A stretch of 64,000 nt of DNA from Clostridium sp031626875 (GTDB lineage: Bacteria; Bacillota; Clostridia; Clostridiales; Clostridiaceae): the NCBI RefSeq assembly GCF_031626875.1, contig NZ_JANDMF010000001.1:200497-264496 (forward strand). The letters run 5' to 3'. Below are positions 17,897-26,351 of the stretch, in pieces. Made by a program: the position numbers and the translations under genes. The notes below the pieces were generated by a model. That model had not been told where the DNA came from. It searched no databases and worked only from the letters and a program-made list of their open reading frames with translations. Within the stretch, counting starts at the first letter, position 1. Each line of letters opens with the position of its first letter.

Positions 17897-18901
17897 TTAA
17901 GTTGCAGTATTTTTACTTTTTTCCTCTCTTATTACAATTACTCTTTGTAGTACAATGAATACTAATAACAACATTCCTACAGCAATCTTTGTCCACCATG
18001 AATTTAATGTTCCATCAAACATTATAAGATTTTGAATAATTCCTGTTGTTAATACACCAAAAAGTGGTCCAATAATAAATCCATACCCTCCAGTCAATAA
18101 TATTCCACCTATTACACATGCTGCTATAGCATCCATTTCCATTCCATTACAATGAAGTCCATAACCTGAAAGTGTATATATTGTAAATAATAATCCACCT
18201 AATGATGAGCAAAAACTAGAAAATGTGTAAACAAATATTTTTGTTCTCTCTACTGGTAATCCCATTAGCTTTGCTGAATTCTCATTTCCACCAATTGCAT
18301 ATATTGTTCTTCCAACCCTTGTGAACTTTAACATATATGCAGCAGCTGCTACAACCACCAAACTTACAATTACATTTATAGATATAAATGCACCTGGCAA
18401 TATTGAAATTCTAGTTGATGATATACTAACAAACACAGGATTATCGATTGTGATTGTATCTATACTTATAATATAGCTTGCCCCTCTTGCAAAAAACATA
18501 CCTGCAAGTGTTACTATCCAAGGATGTAATTTAAATTTCTGAATTAAAACGCCTTGAACTGCTCCAAAAACAATTCCAACTATAAGAACCACTACTATTA
18601 CCAAATATGGATTCACTCCATTTTTTAATAAATCTGCTGTAATCATACTTACAAAAGCTATCATAGCACCTACCGAAAGATCTATACCTCCAGTTATTAT
18701 AGCTACAGCTTCACCTATTGCAACCACTATTAAATATGCATTATCAATAAATAAATTTAAAAATACTTGAGGTGATAGAAATCCTCTATATAAAGCAGAC
18801 CCTATTAAAAATAATCCAATAAACAAGCCTACTGTAGCATAAATTCCAATATAGTCCTTATTTATTTTCAGCTTTTTTTTCCTTACTATTGATTTATTCA
18901 T
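17897..18901 (-). CDS. Sugar ABC transporter permease (YjfF-like)
   Basis: A 334-residue permease of the RbsC/AraH family (BPD_transp_2) with about 8-10 hydrophobic helices. The GEAVAIITGGIDLSVGAM and AIGGNENSAKLMGLPVERTK segments are family hallmarks, as is AIAACVIGGILLTGGYG near the end. Its start overlaps the stop of the preceding permease (ATGA). The pair of different permeases after one ATPase is the arrangement of the E. coli ytfQRT-yjfF galactofuranose importer. By order this one corresponds to YjfF. Confidence 0.88.
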   Translation of the reverse strand: MNKSIVRKKKLKINKDYIGIYATVGLFIGLFLIGSALYRGFLSPQVFLNLFIDNAYLIVVAIGEAVAIITGGIDLSVGAMIAFVSMITADLLKNGVNPYLVIVVVLIVGIVFGAVQGVLIQKFKLHPWIVTLAGMFFARGASYIISIDTITIDNPVFVSISSTRISILPGAFISINVIVSLVVVAAAAYMLKFTRVGRTIYAIGGNENSAKLMGLPVERTKIFVYTFSSFCSSLGGLLFTIYTLSGYGLHCNGMEMDAIAACVIGGILLTGGYGFIIGPLFGVLTTGIIQNLIMFDGTLNSWWTKIAVGMLLLVFIVLQRVIVIREEKSKNTAT

Positions 18902-19935
18902 GCATTAATCACCTCATCCTTTTTTTGTTTAATCTTAGTATTTTTCTTTAAATTAAGCATTTTTCTAAATTCTGAAGATTGAATTATACATACTGCAATA
19001 ACAACAATTGCTTTAACAACTAATGTAATTTCTGGTGCTACACCCAAACTATAAATTGTTGTTGTTAATGTTTGAATGAATAACGCCCCTATCACGGTAC
19101 CTCCAAGATAGAATCTTCCTCCAGCCATAGAAGTTCCTCCTATAACTGTTGCAAGTATAGCATCAAGCTCTAACCATAATCCTACATTATTAGCATCTGC
19201 ACTTTTAATATTTGAACATAAAATTATCCCAGCTATTCCTGCAAGTAAACCACATAAAACATAAAGTGAAAATACAACTCTTTTAGATTGGATTCCTGCA
19301 AATCTTGATGAATTACTATTTACACCTATAGATTCTATAAACAATCCTAAAGCAGTTTTCCTTATTAATAAATACATAACTAATGAAACTATAAGTGCAA
19401 TAAATATAGCTACTGGAAGCAATACATATCCAGTTCCTATAAAAATAAATTTCTCGTTAGTAAAAGTAAGTATTTGTCCTCCAGTAATAAGCTGAGCAAT
19501 TCCTCTGCCTACTATATATAAAATCAAAGTTGCAACCATTGGTTGAACCCCTATATATGAAACTATGAATCCATTCCACATTCCACATATAATTCCGCTA
19601 ACTATACCTACAACTATAGCTAAAGGAACTGCCCCCCCATCAACAATTACTGTTGCTGATAAAGCTGCACTTATTGCTATTATAGATCCAACTGAGATAT
19701 CAATTCCTTGGGTTGCAATAACCAAAGTCATTCCTATTGAAATAAGAATAAGAGGTGCTGCACGATTTAATATATCAATAGTATTTCCAAATAAATGTCC
19801 ATCTTTCATAGTTATACTTAAAAAACCAGGTGTCATAATGAAATTAAATAATATCAATAGAATTAAACTTGCCAATGGCCAAAATATTTTTGTATTATAA
19901 ATCCTTAAAAAAACATTTTCTTTTTTATCATTCAT
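18898..19935 (-). CDS. Sugar ABC transporter permease (YtfT-like)
   Basis: A 345-residue RbsC-family permease. Seen are IGMTLVIATQGIDISVGSI, ESIGVNSNSSRFAGI and LDAILATVIGGTSMAGGR. I start it at the ATG at 19935, preceded by AGGAGG; the frame also opens at a GTG at 19947 lying directly on that ribosome site. It follows the ATPase gene by 1 nt and overlaps the next permease by 4 nt, so all three are translationally coupled. Confidence 0.88.
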   Translation of the reverse strand: MNDKKENVFLRIYNTKIFWPLASLILLILFNFIMTPGFLSITMKDGHLFGNTIDILNRAAPLILISIGMTLVIATQGIDISVGSIIAISAALSATVIVDGGAVPLAIVVGIVSGIICGMWNGFIVSYIGVQPMVATLILYIVGRGIAQLITGGQILTFTNEKFIFIGTGYVLLPVAIFIALIVSLVMYLLIRKTALGLFIESIGVNSNSSRFAGIQSKRVVFSLYVLCGLLAGIAGIILCSNIKSADANNVGLWLELDAILATVIGGTSMAGGRFYLGGTVIGALFIQTLTTTIYSLGVAPEITLVVKAIVVIAVCIIQSSEFRKMLNLKKNTKIKQKKDEVINA

Positions 19936-19936
19936 A

Positions 19937-21454
19937 TTATACGGCACCTCCTGCTATAGTTTTCATAATAATTTCTTCTTCTATATCATCTCCATATAAT
20001 TCTCCAATAACATTTCTATCTCTAAGCACTATTACCCTATCACAACATTTTACAACTTCTGAAAGCTCAGATGAAATAAATAGAATTGTCATTCCTTGCT
20101 TTGCAAGTTTTAATATAAGTTCTGTTATTTCTCCTTTTGCACCAATATCTATTCCTCTTGTTGGTTCGTCTAAAATCAACAGCTTTGGATTTGTTGCAAG
20201 CCATCTAGCTAAAATTACTTTTTGTTGATTACCTCCACTTAAATTACTAATTTTTTGTTCCATACTTGGAGTTTTAATTCTAAGTAAATCAATGTATTTT
20301 TGTGAAATTTCTTGCTGTTTCTTTATTGGCAGATATTTAAATATCCCTTTATTTGCTTGTAAAGCTAGTATTATATTCTCTCTAATGGTTAAATCTCCAA
20401 CTATTCCTTCTATTTTTCTATCTTCTGGACAAAATCCTAACCCCTCTTCAATAGCTTTTTGAGGATAAATATATGAGTATGTTTTCCCACTTATAGTTAT
20501 ATTTCCACTAGTTGATTTATCGATTCCAAATATGGTTTTTGCACATTCACTTCTTCCTGATCCAAGAAGCCCTGCAAAACCGAGAACCTCACCTTTTCTA
20601 ATTTCTATATCAAATGGATTAATGGTTCCAGCCCTACCAAAACTCTTTGTTGTTATTAAACCATCTCTCTTTACATTTTCAGTACTCTTCTTAGCCCTAG
20701 TATTTTTTTCTATTTCACTATAGTCTTTACCTATCATCTTAGAAACTAATTCAATTCTAGAAAGCTTATTTGCATCATATGTTCCTACTAACTCACCATT
20801 TCTAAGTACAGTAAGTTTATCCGAAACTTCATATACTTGATCTAAAAAATGAGTAACAAATATTATTGACATTCCTTCTTCTCTAAATTTTTTCATAACT
20901 TTAAACAGTTGTTTTACTTCATTATCATCCAAGCTTGATGTTGGTTCATCAAGAATTAATATTCCTTTAGAAATATCTATGGCACGAGCAATAGCCACCA
21001 TCTGTTGTACTGCAACTGAATAATTATTTAATGCTTTTTTTACATCTATCTTTAAATTTAATCTTTCTTCTAGTAACTTTTCTGCATCTCTATTCATTCT
21101 CTTCCAATCTATTCTTCCACTTTTCTTAGGTTCACGTCCAATATATATATTTTCAGCAACTGTTAAATTAGAACATAGGTTAACTTCCTGATAAACAGTA
21201 CTAATACCATAATTTTGAGCTTCCTGAGTAGATGAAATCTTTATTTTTTGCCCTCTTAGTATAATTGTCCCCTCATCTATTTCATAAACGCCTGTAAGTA
21301 CCTTTATCAGTGTTGATTTTCCTGCTCCATTTTCTCCCATAAGCGTATGAATTTCACCCTTTCTAAGAGTAAAATCAACATTTGAAAGAGCTTTAACACC
21401 AGGAAAAATTTTACTAATATTTTTCATTTCTAAAACTATATTAGAATCATCCAT
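19937..21454 (-). CDS. Sugar ABC transporter ATPase, duplicated cassette (YtfR-like)
   Basis: A 505-residue fusion of two ABC domains, as in RbsA, MglA and YtfR. The N-terminal half has Walker A GENGAGKST and Walker B ILILDEPTSSLDD. The C-terminal half has a degenerate P-loop (GFAGLLGSGRSECAKTIFG), the signature NLSGGNQQKV and LLILDEPTRGIDIGAKGEI. It energises the import of pentose- or hexose-type sugars by the adjoining permeases. It is 144 nt from the binding-protein gene, and a hairpin lies in that gap. Confidence 0.93.
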   Translation of the reverse strand: MDDSNIVLEMKNISKIFPGVKALSNVDFTLRKGEIHTLMGENGAGKSTLIKVLTGVYEIDEGTIILRGQKIKISSTQEAQNYGISTVYQEVNLCSNLTVAENIYIGREPKKSGRIDWKRMNRDAEKLLEERLNLKIDVKKALNNYSVAVQQMVAIARAIDISKGILILDEPTSSLDDNEVKQLFKVMKKFREEGMSIIFVTHFLDQVYEVSDKLTVLRNGELVGTYDANKLSRIELVSKMIGKDYSEIEKNTRAKKSTENVKRDGLITTKSFGRAGTINPFDIEIRKGEVLGFAGLLGSGRSECAKTIFGIDKSTSGNITISGKTYSYIYPQKAIEEGLGFCPEDRKIEGIVGDLTIRENIILALQANKGIFKYLPIKKQQEISQKYIDLLRIKTPSMEQKISNLSGGNQQKVILARWLATNPKLLILDEPTRGIDIGAKGEITELILKLAKQGMTILFISSELSEVVKCCDRVIVLRDRNVIGELYGDDIEEEIIMKTIAGGAV

Positions 21455-21497
21455 TTATATCTCTCCCTTGCTTTTCTTAAATTTAATACATATAAAA

Positions 21498-21540
21498 GAA
21501 AAACAGGACAATTATATAATAGATTAGTTTCTGCCCTGCC
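21498..21540 (-). terminator. Weak terminator-like hairpin between binding protein and ATPase genes
   Basis: On the minus strand CAGGGCAG (21538-21531) can pair with TTGTCCTG (21511-21504), including two G-U pairs, across a 19-nt loop, followed by TTTTTC. Such partial terminators let the binding protein be made in excess of the membrane complex. Confidence 0.45.
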
Positions 21541-21598
21541 GTTTCTTCAATATGTCTAAGAACATATACTAAAACTTAAATTTTACCTCTAAATTTGT

Positions 21599-22588
21599 TT
21601 AGTACTTTCTATTAGGTAATTCTTTTTCTGCATCCTTTTGTAAAAATTGACTTTCCTTAGATTTTATATTTTTTTCAACATCTTTCCCATCTAATATATC
21701 CTTAGAAACTTCTAATAATTGTGGCCCAAGTAATGGATTACATTCAACATCTGCATTAGCCTTACCATCCACCATTAATTGAAAATAATCTTTAACTCCA
21801 TCAACTGAAACTATAAATATATCTTTACCTGGCTTTTTACCATATTCCTCTATAGCCTGAATAGCTCCAATTGCCATATCATCATTGTGCGACCATAATA
21901 CATTTATGTTATTTCCATCTGATTTTAGAAATGCTTCCATAACTTCCTTACCTTTTGCACGAGTAAAATCACCTGTTTGAGATTTTATTATTTTATAATT
22001 AGGACAATCTTTTATAGTATCATTAAATCCTTTTTGCCTTCCAACCATTGCTGTTGAACCAACAGTTCCTTGAAGTTCTGCTATATTAAGCTTTGCATCC
22101 TTACCAAATTGATCTATTAATATTTGGGCAGCTTTCTTCCCTTCTTCTTCCATATCTGAACCTAAGAAACATTTATAAAGTGAATCATCAGATACTGTTG
22201 CCTTTCTATCAACAATTACTACGGGAATTTTTGCATCCTTAGCTTCCTTAAGAACCGTATCCCATCCAGTTTCAACTACTGGGTCCAATGCAATCAGATC
22301 AACTTTTTGTGCAATAAATGACCTTATAGCTTTTATCTGATTCTCCTGTTTTTGTTGGCCATCTGAAAACTGTAAATCAAAATTAGAATCTAATGTAGGA
22401 ATTGATTTTATAGAATCAGTTTCAGCTGTTCTCCATCCACTTTCTGCTCCAACTTGGGCAAATCCAATTACCTTTTTGCCTGATGCACTACCTTTGTCTC
22501 CTCCTATAGTTTTATTTCCACATCCTGTAAACATACCTATACAAAAAATTGTCCCTACTAATAAAGCACTAACTTTTTTTAATTTCAT
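21599..22588 (-). CDS. Sugar-binding lipoprotein (YtfQ-like, galactofuranose/arabinose type)
   Basis: A 329-residue type I periplasmic binding protein. The lipobox GMFTGC puts the lipid-modified Cys at 23. The mature part closely follows E. coli YtfQ: GFAQVGAESGWRTAETDSIKS, DGQQKQENQIKAIRSF, LDPVVETGWDTVLKEAKDA, ELQGTVGSTA, SQTGDFTRAKGKEVME, and SVDGVKDYFQLM. YtfQ binds galactofuranose (and galactopyranose), so a furanose such as galactofuranose or arabinofuranose is the best guess in this pectin/arabinose region. A cre box lies in the leader (22610-22623). Confidence 0.88.
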   Translation of the reverse strand: MKLKKVSALLVGTIFCIGMFTGCGNKTIGGDKGSASGKKVIGFAQVGAESGWRTAETDSIKSIPTLDSNFDLQFSDGQQKQENQIKAIRSFIAQKVDLIALDPVVETGWDTVLKEAKDAKIPVVIVDRKATVSDDSLYKCFLGSDMEEEGKKAAQILIDQFGKDAKLNIAELQGTVGSTAMVGRQKGFNDTIKDCPNYKIIKSQTGDFTRAKGKEVMEAFLKSDGNNINVLWSHNDDMAIGAIQAIEEYGKKPGKDIFIVSVDGVKDYFQLMVDGKANADVECNPLLGPQLLEVSKDILDGKDVEKNIKSKESQFLQKDAEKELPNRKY

Positions 22589-22609
22589 AATAAATTCCTC
22601 TCCCTTTTA

Positions 22610-22623
22610 TGTTTTCGTTTTCA
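22610..22623 (-). promoter_or_regulatory. cre (CcpA) box upstream of the YtfQ-like gene
   Basis: The minus strand reads TGAAAACGAAAACA, 13 of 14 matches to TGWAANCGNTNWCA. It lies a few bases downstream of a TATAAT (minus strand, around 22633-22638), so CcpA would block early elongation. Confidence 0.7.
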
Positions 22624-22698
22624 TAAATTCATTATATATCCATAACTTTAAGTTGTATTTGCAATATTCAGTACTTTTGTATACTTTTCAGAATTATG

Positions 22699-23646
22699 TT
22701 AATTTTCTAAAGTTTCTCTTGTAATTTTCTTACTATCAAACAATACTTTCTTAGGAAGGTCCTTTTCTTTATTCAATATTCTAATAGCATACTCCACTGC
22801 TTCTTTACCTCCTGTTTTACAAGTGAAAGTTCCATCTAGTATACCTTTTTCAACTAATTCTATTCCTCCTTCACTTCCTTCAAGTCCATCAACTCCAATT
22901 ATCTTAACATCTTTCGATTTAGTATTTAACTTAGCATAATAAGCCCCAATTGACATATAATCACTATGAGCAAAAATCATATTAATGTCTTTATCATCCT
23001 TTAATATTGATTCCAACTTATCTTGAGTCTCATTCTTTTGCCAATTTCCCACAATAGTTCTATCTATATTAATATTCTTATATTTACTTATAGAATCTTT
23101 AAATCCTTTCGTTATCTCATTATCTACACTTGAATTTAATACTCCTTGTACTTCTACTACATTACATTTTTTATCACCTGTTAAATCTTTTGCTAACAAT
23201 CCAGCTTGAACCCCAATTGATTTAACATCAGTTCCTATATATAATGTATAATCACTTTGGCTAACTGATCTGTCTAACATTATAACAGGTATAGATTGGT
23301 ATGCTTTTTTTACTGTTTCTTCTAACTCTTTTGAATCATTTGTAGATACTATCAATAAATCTGCGCCGAAATCAATTAAATCATCTATATCTTTTTTTTG
23401 TCTTTGCACATCTCCATCAGCATCTCTAAATATTACTTTAATATTTTTATGCTTTTTAACTTCTTCTTCTATTTCTTTATTCATGCATACTCGCCAAGGT
23501 TCATAAAGATTAGCTTGAGACATTCCAATTATAAATAAATCCTTCTTTTGTAAGCTTGTCCTATATATAAATTCTCCTAAAAATATTATTAAAGTTAAAA
23601 TGATAATAATTAAAATTAAAAAAGTTATTTTCCTTTTACTTCTCAT
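22699..23646 (-). CDS. Membrane-anchored sugar-binding sensor protein
   Basis: A 315-residue protein with one N-terminal transmembrane helix (about residues 6-28), no lipobox, and a full type I periplasmic binding fold (IIGMSQANLYEPWRVCMNKE, DLLIVSTNDSKELEE, VIMLDRSV, VVEVQGVLNSSVD, IIGVDGLEGSEGG). It overlaps the response-regulator gene by 11 nt and lies 110 nt upstream of the YtfQ-like gene. The position recalls XylFII of Clostridium beijerinckii, a binding protein that signals to a LytS kinase instead of transporting. I infer the same sensing role here. It is distinct from the transport binding protein and probably arose by duplication. Confidence 0.8.
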   Translation of the reverse strand: MRSKRKITFLILIIIILTLIIFLGEFIYRTSLQKKDLFIIGMSQANLYEPWRVCMNKEIEEEVKKHKNIKVIFRDADGDVQRQKKDIDDLIDFGADLLIVSTNDSKELEETVKKAYQSIPVIMLDRSVSQSDYTLYIGTDVKSIGVQAGLLAKDLTGDKKCNVVEVQGVLNSSVDNEITKGFKDSISKYKNINIDRTIVGNWQKNETQDKLESILKDDKDINMIFAHSDYMSIGAYYAKLNTKSKDVKIIGVDGLEGSEGGIELVEKGILDGTFTCKTGGKEAVEYAIRILNKEKDLPKKVLFDSKKITRETLEN

Positions 23647-24850
23647 TCAATTTTCCCCTTTTATATTCAGTTGGTGAAATCCCTAAAACTTTTTTAAACG
23701 CCTTACAAAAATAATGTTGATTGCTATATCCAATTAATTCAGCAACATCATAAATTTTAATTGTAGGATCTTCCATAATATACATAGCTTTCTTTATTCT
23801 TATTTTTGTTAAGTAATCAATAAATGATAATCCTGTTTCTTTCTTTAACAATTTACTTAAATATGAAGATGTGACTTCTAATTTATCTGAAATTTCATTT
23901 ATATTTAGATGGTTTAAATAATAATTTTCTTCCATATATTTAATAGCAAACAAAACAATTGGATTATATTTCTTTTTCTCATTTACATTATTAACTATAT
24001 TCGAATAAATATCTTTTACTTTTAAAACACCACCTGATACATTTCCTTGCTCAATTATCACATTACACTTTAAATACTCAGATATCTCTGTCTCTAATTT
24101 TTTTTCTATAGTAATCCATTTTTCTATACTATCTATTTTCCCAACCAAAACAACATTTTTCTTTTCATCCTCAAAAATAAATTTCATATTTAAGTCTCTA
24201 AACTTTTCCCCTAATAAATTAGAAATTGCAAATTCCAATAGTTCTGAATCCCATTTTTTCTCTATAATGTTGATATTTAATTTCTTCACAATTTTTACTA
24301 CTATAATTCCTATATTTTCTCCAAAATTAATATTAAAATACTTCAACTCCCTTAACAGTTCTTCATCATTTATTCTATTATTTAACCATTCCCTTAACAT
24401 ATTCTTTTTCAACAAATGATTATTTTCATCCAACTGTTTCTTCATCCAATTTATATAATTGTTTTCTTTTTTTAATTCATTAAGTTTATTAACTGCTTTT
24501 ACTATTATCTCTTCTAAATTCTTTCTATTTACTGGCTTTAAAACATAATCAAAAACATTAAACTGTAAGGCCTTCTGTGCGTAGGAAAAATCATCATATC
24601 CACTTATTATAATTACAATTCCCTTAAAATTAATACTGCTTAACTTCTCTAGAAGGTTTAATCCATTTAAAAATGGCATATTTATATCTAGTAAAACAAT
24701 ATCAGGTGCCTTTTCTTTAACTACCTTTAATGCAATTTCGCCATCTTCAGCCTCCCCAACTATATCAATATTAAATTCATGCCATTCTAAAAGTTTCTTA
24801 ATCCCCTTCCTAATTTTATTTTCGTCATCAGCAATAACTAATCTCCACAT
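23636..24850 (-). CDS. Response regulator, YesN type (receiver + AraC DNA-binding)
   Basis: 404 residues: a receiver domain (1-120) with acidic pocket DDE at 8-10, phospho-Asp55 in VLLDINMP and the conserved Lys in VLKPVNR; a middle domain of unknown fold (about 140-290); and an AraC-type pair of helix-turn-helix units at the C-terminus (SSYLSKLLKKETGLSF, SNQHYFCKAFKKVLGISPTEYKRG). GGAGGG precedes the ATG. As first gene of the cluster it is the likely activator of the importer operon. Its probable kinase partner is encoded at 16001-17764, at the far end of the same-strand cluster. Confidence 0.9.
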   Translation of the reverse strand: MWRLVIADDENKIRKGIKKLLEWHEFNIDIVGEAEDGEIALKVVKEKAPDIVLLDINMPFLNGLNLLEKLSSINFKGIVIIISGYDDFSYAQKALQFNVFDYVLKPVNRKNLEEIIVKAVNKLNELKKENNYINWMKKQLDENNHLLKKNMLREWLNNRINDEELLRELKYFNINFGENIGIIVVKIVKKLNINIIEKKWDSELLEFAISNLLGEKFRDLNMKFIFEDEKKNVVLVGKIDSIEKWITIEKKLETEISEYLKCNVIIEQGNVSGGVLKVKDIYSNIVNNVNEKKKYNPIVLFAIKYMEENYYLNHLNINEISDKLEVTSSYLSKLLKKETGLSFIDYLTKIRIKKAMYIMEDPTIKIYDVAELIGYSNQHYFCKAFKKVLGISPTEYKRGKLNEK

Positions 24851-25021
24851 AATCCCTCCAATTTAACATATGTTCTATTATTTAAACATATTTTATATAC
24901 TTGTCTTTCTAAATAATTGTATGTATAAATTTAAACTATAATATACTTATGCACACATTTTTTAAAATACTCCTAAAAAATATGCCTTCCCTAATTAAAT
25001 TTTCTCCTATTTTTATAAAAA

Positions 25022-25060
25022 ATAAAGAACTTACACTATTTCCAGCATAAGTTCTTCTTA
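25022..25060 (-). terminator. Terminator of the PL10 pectate lyase gene
   Basis: AAGAACTTA (25025-25033) pairs with TAAGTTCTT (25048-25056). On the minus strand the stem is followed by TATTTTTTAT. Confidence 0.78.
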
Positions 25061-25075
25061 AATATTATAATTTTA

Positions 25076-26050
25076 TTACTTCAATAGACTTGTAGGCTTA
25101 TTGTTATACCAAGAATAGCCTGTTCTTCTTTCCTTTTCAATATCAGCAAGCTTGTACTTCTTTATTCCATCACGACCTACAAATATAGGTTTGTTTGTTT
25201 CAAGTTCATAAAAACGAGCCCAAATAGGTGCAGTTACACTTGGATCATTTACAACAGTAACATCTCCATTTGCTTTAACTATTTTTATTCCAGTAATTTT
25301 ATATGTTTTAAACCAATCTTCAGCAGCTTTTATAGAAGCAGCTATTTGAGAAGTAGAAGTTCTAGTTTTCAAGAAATTCACAATACCAACACTTTCAGTA
25401 GTACAAAGAGAAGGAAGTTCATATGCTCTTGCCCCTGATGGTTGTAAAGTTACTTCATCATGTTGTTGTCCCCAAATTGTTAATTTCCCATTCTTATCTT
25501 TATATTGAGTCTTTAATATACAATCAACCCCTTTTGTAACTGCACTTTTACATTTACTAACTAAAGTGCTATCTACAAATGAAAAATCACCTTTTTTATT
25601 TGAAACTTCATCCAAAAGAATCATTACATTAATCATTGCATCATCATTGTATGTAATATGTGAATGATAACCTGAACTTTTATAAACTTGAGGCCATCCA
25701 CCATTGCTATATTGCATATTTAACAAGAAATTAATTCCTTTAGTAGCTGCAACAGAGTATGTACTATTTTTTGTTTTTGTATATTCAGATGCTAACCTTC
25801 TTATTTCTGTGTAAGTAGCTTTGTTATCAATAGTTGATTTTCCCCATTCTCCACTTTTTTCATCATAATATTTTATCCATCCACCATCTTGTTGCTGATT
25901 CTTTAAAATATCAGATATACTTGCTGTAGCTCCAGTAGCATCACCTTTTGCAAATGCCTTCTCAGAAGGTTGTAGTATTACTCCTGACACAGCTAAAGCA
26001 ACTGTACATGCAACTACAAAAGATATACGTTTTAATTTTGATTTAAACAT
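25076..26050 (-). CDS. Secreted pectate lyase, PL10 family
   Basis: A 324-residue exported protein with a signal peptide ending at about residue 35 (EKAFA). The rest is an (alpha/alpha) toroid typical of PL10: ILKNQQQDGGWIKYY, NMQYSNGGWPQVY, YHSHITYNDDAMINV and GQQHDEVTLQPSGARAYELPSL, in family order. PL10 enzymes cleave polygalacturonate by Ca2+-dependent beta-elimination. It is single-gene, with a consensus promoter, a cre box at the predicted start site, and its own terminator. Length is that of the catalytic domain alone; no binding module is attached. Confidence 0.9.
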   Translation of the reverse strand: MFKSKLKRISFVVACTVALAVSGVILQPSEKAFAKGDATGATASISDILKNQQQDGGWIKYYDEKSGEWGKSTIDNKATYTEIRRLASEYTKTKNSTYSVAATKGINFLLNMQYSNGGWPQVYKSSGYHSHITYNDDAMINVMILLDEVSNKKGDFSFVDSTLVSKCKSAVTKGVDCILKTQYKDKNGKLTIWGQQHDEVTLQPSGARAYELPSLCTTESVGIVNFLKTRTSTSQIAASIKAAEDWFKTYKITGIKIVKANGDVTVVNDPSVTAPIWARFYELETNKPIFVGRDGIKKYKLADIEKERRTGYSWYNNKPTSLLK

Positions 26051-26134
26051 TTTTTATCCCCCTTTTTTTATACTTTTAACTTATAGATTTTTTCACTTCT
26101 TTTAAGTTAAACTTTTTTTTTGCACATCGTCTCA

Positions 26135-26148
26135 TGTAAACGTTGTAC
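26135..26148. promoter_or_regulatory. Candidate cre box at the pectate lyase start site
   Basis: TGTAAACGTTGTAC matches 12 of 14 cre positions. It covers the predicted transcript start (about 26148) of the pectate lyase gene. Confidence 0.5.
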
Positions 26149-26154
26149 TTTCTT

Positions 26155-26183
26155 ATTATAAATATATATTCATACTATGTCAA
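26155..26183 (-). promoter_or_regulatory. Consensus promoter of the pectate lyase gene
   Basis: On the minus strand TTGACA (26183-26178), exactly 17 bp, and TATAAT (26160-26155): a perfect sigma-A promoter, leaving a leader of about 98 nt. Confidence 0.85.
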
Positions 26184-26244
26184 TAATTTCCTTGTACTTT
26201 TTTGATTGTTATTTGGTTTTTTTGTTGAAATCATAATTAAAAAC

Positions 26245-26291
26245 AAGAAAGCTTAAGAAATTATTATACTATAAATTTCTTAAGCTTTCTT
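26245..26291. terminator. Terminator after the Fe-S protein gene
   Basis: An 18-bp perfect stem (26245-26262 with 26274-26291; AAGAAAGCTTAAGAAATT) with an 11-nt loop. Both strands run into T-rich sequence; the minus-strand transcript of the DUF362-type gene ends here. Confidence 0.85.
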
Positions 26292-26351
26292 ATTTTTATG
26301 AATATGATTTAATGCATTATGCCTATATATAGCCACCCATCATGCTCCAGC

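Noticed and set aside
26245..26291. 18-bp inverted repeat considered as an insertion-sequence end or attachment site
   Set aside because: It is a single stem-loop with T-runs placed at the end of a gene, no transposase or second copy is seen; a terminator explains it.
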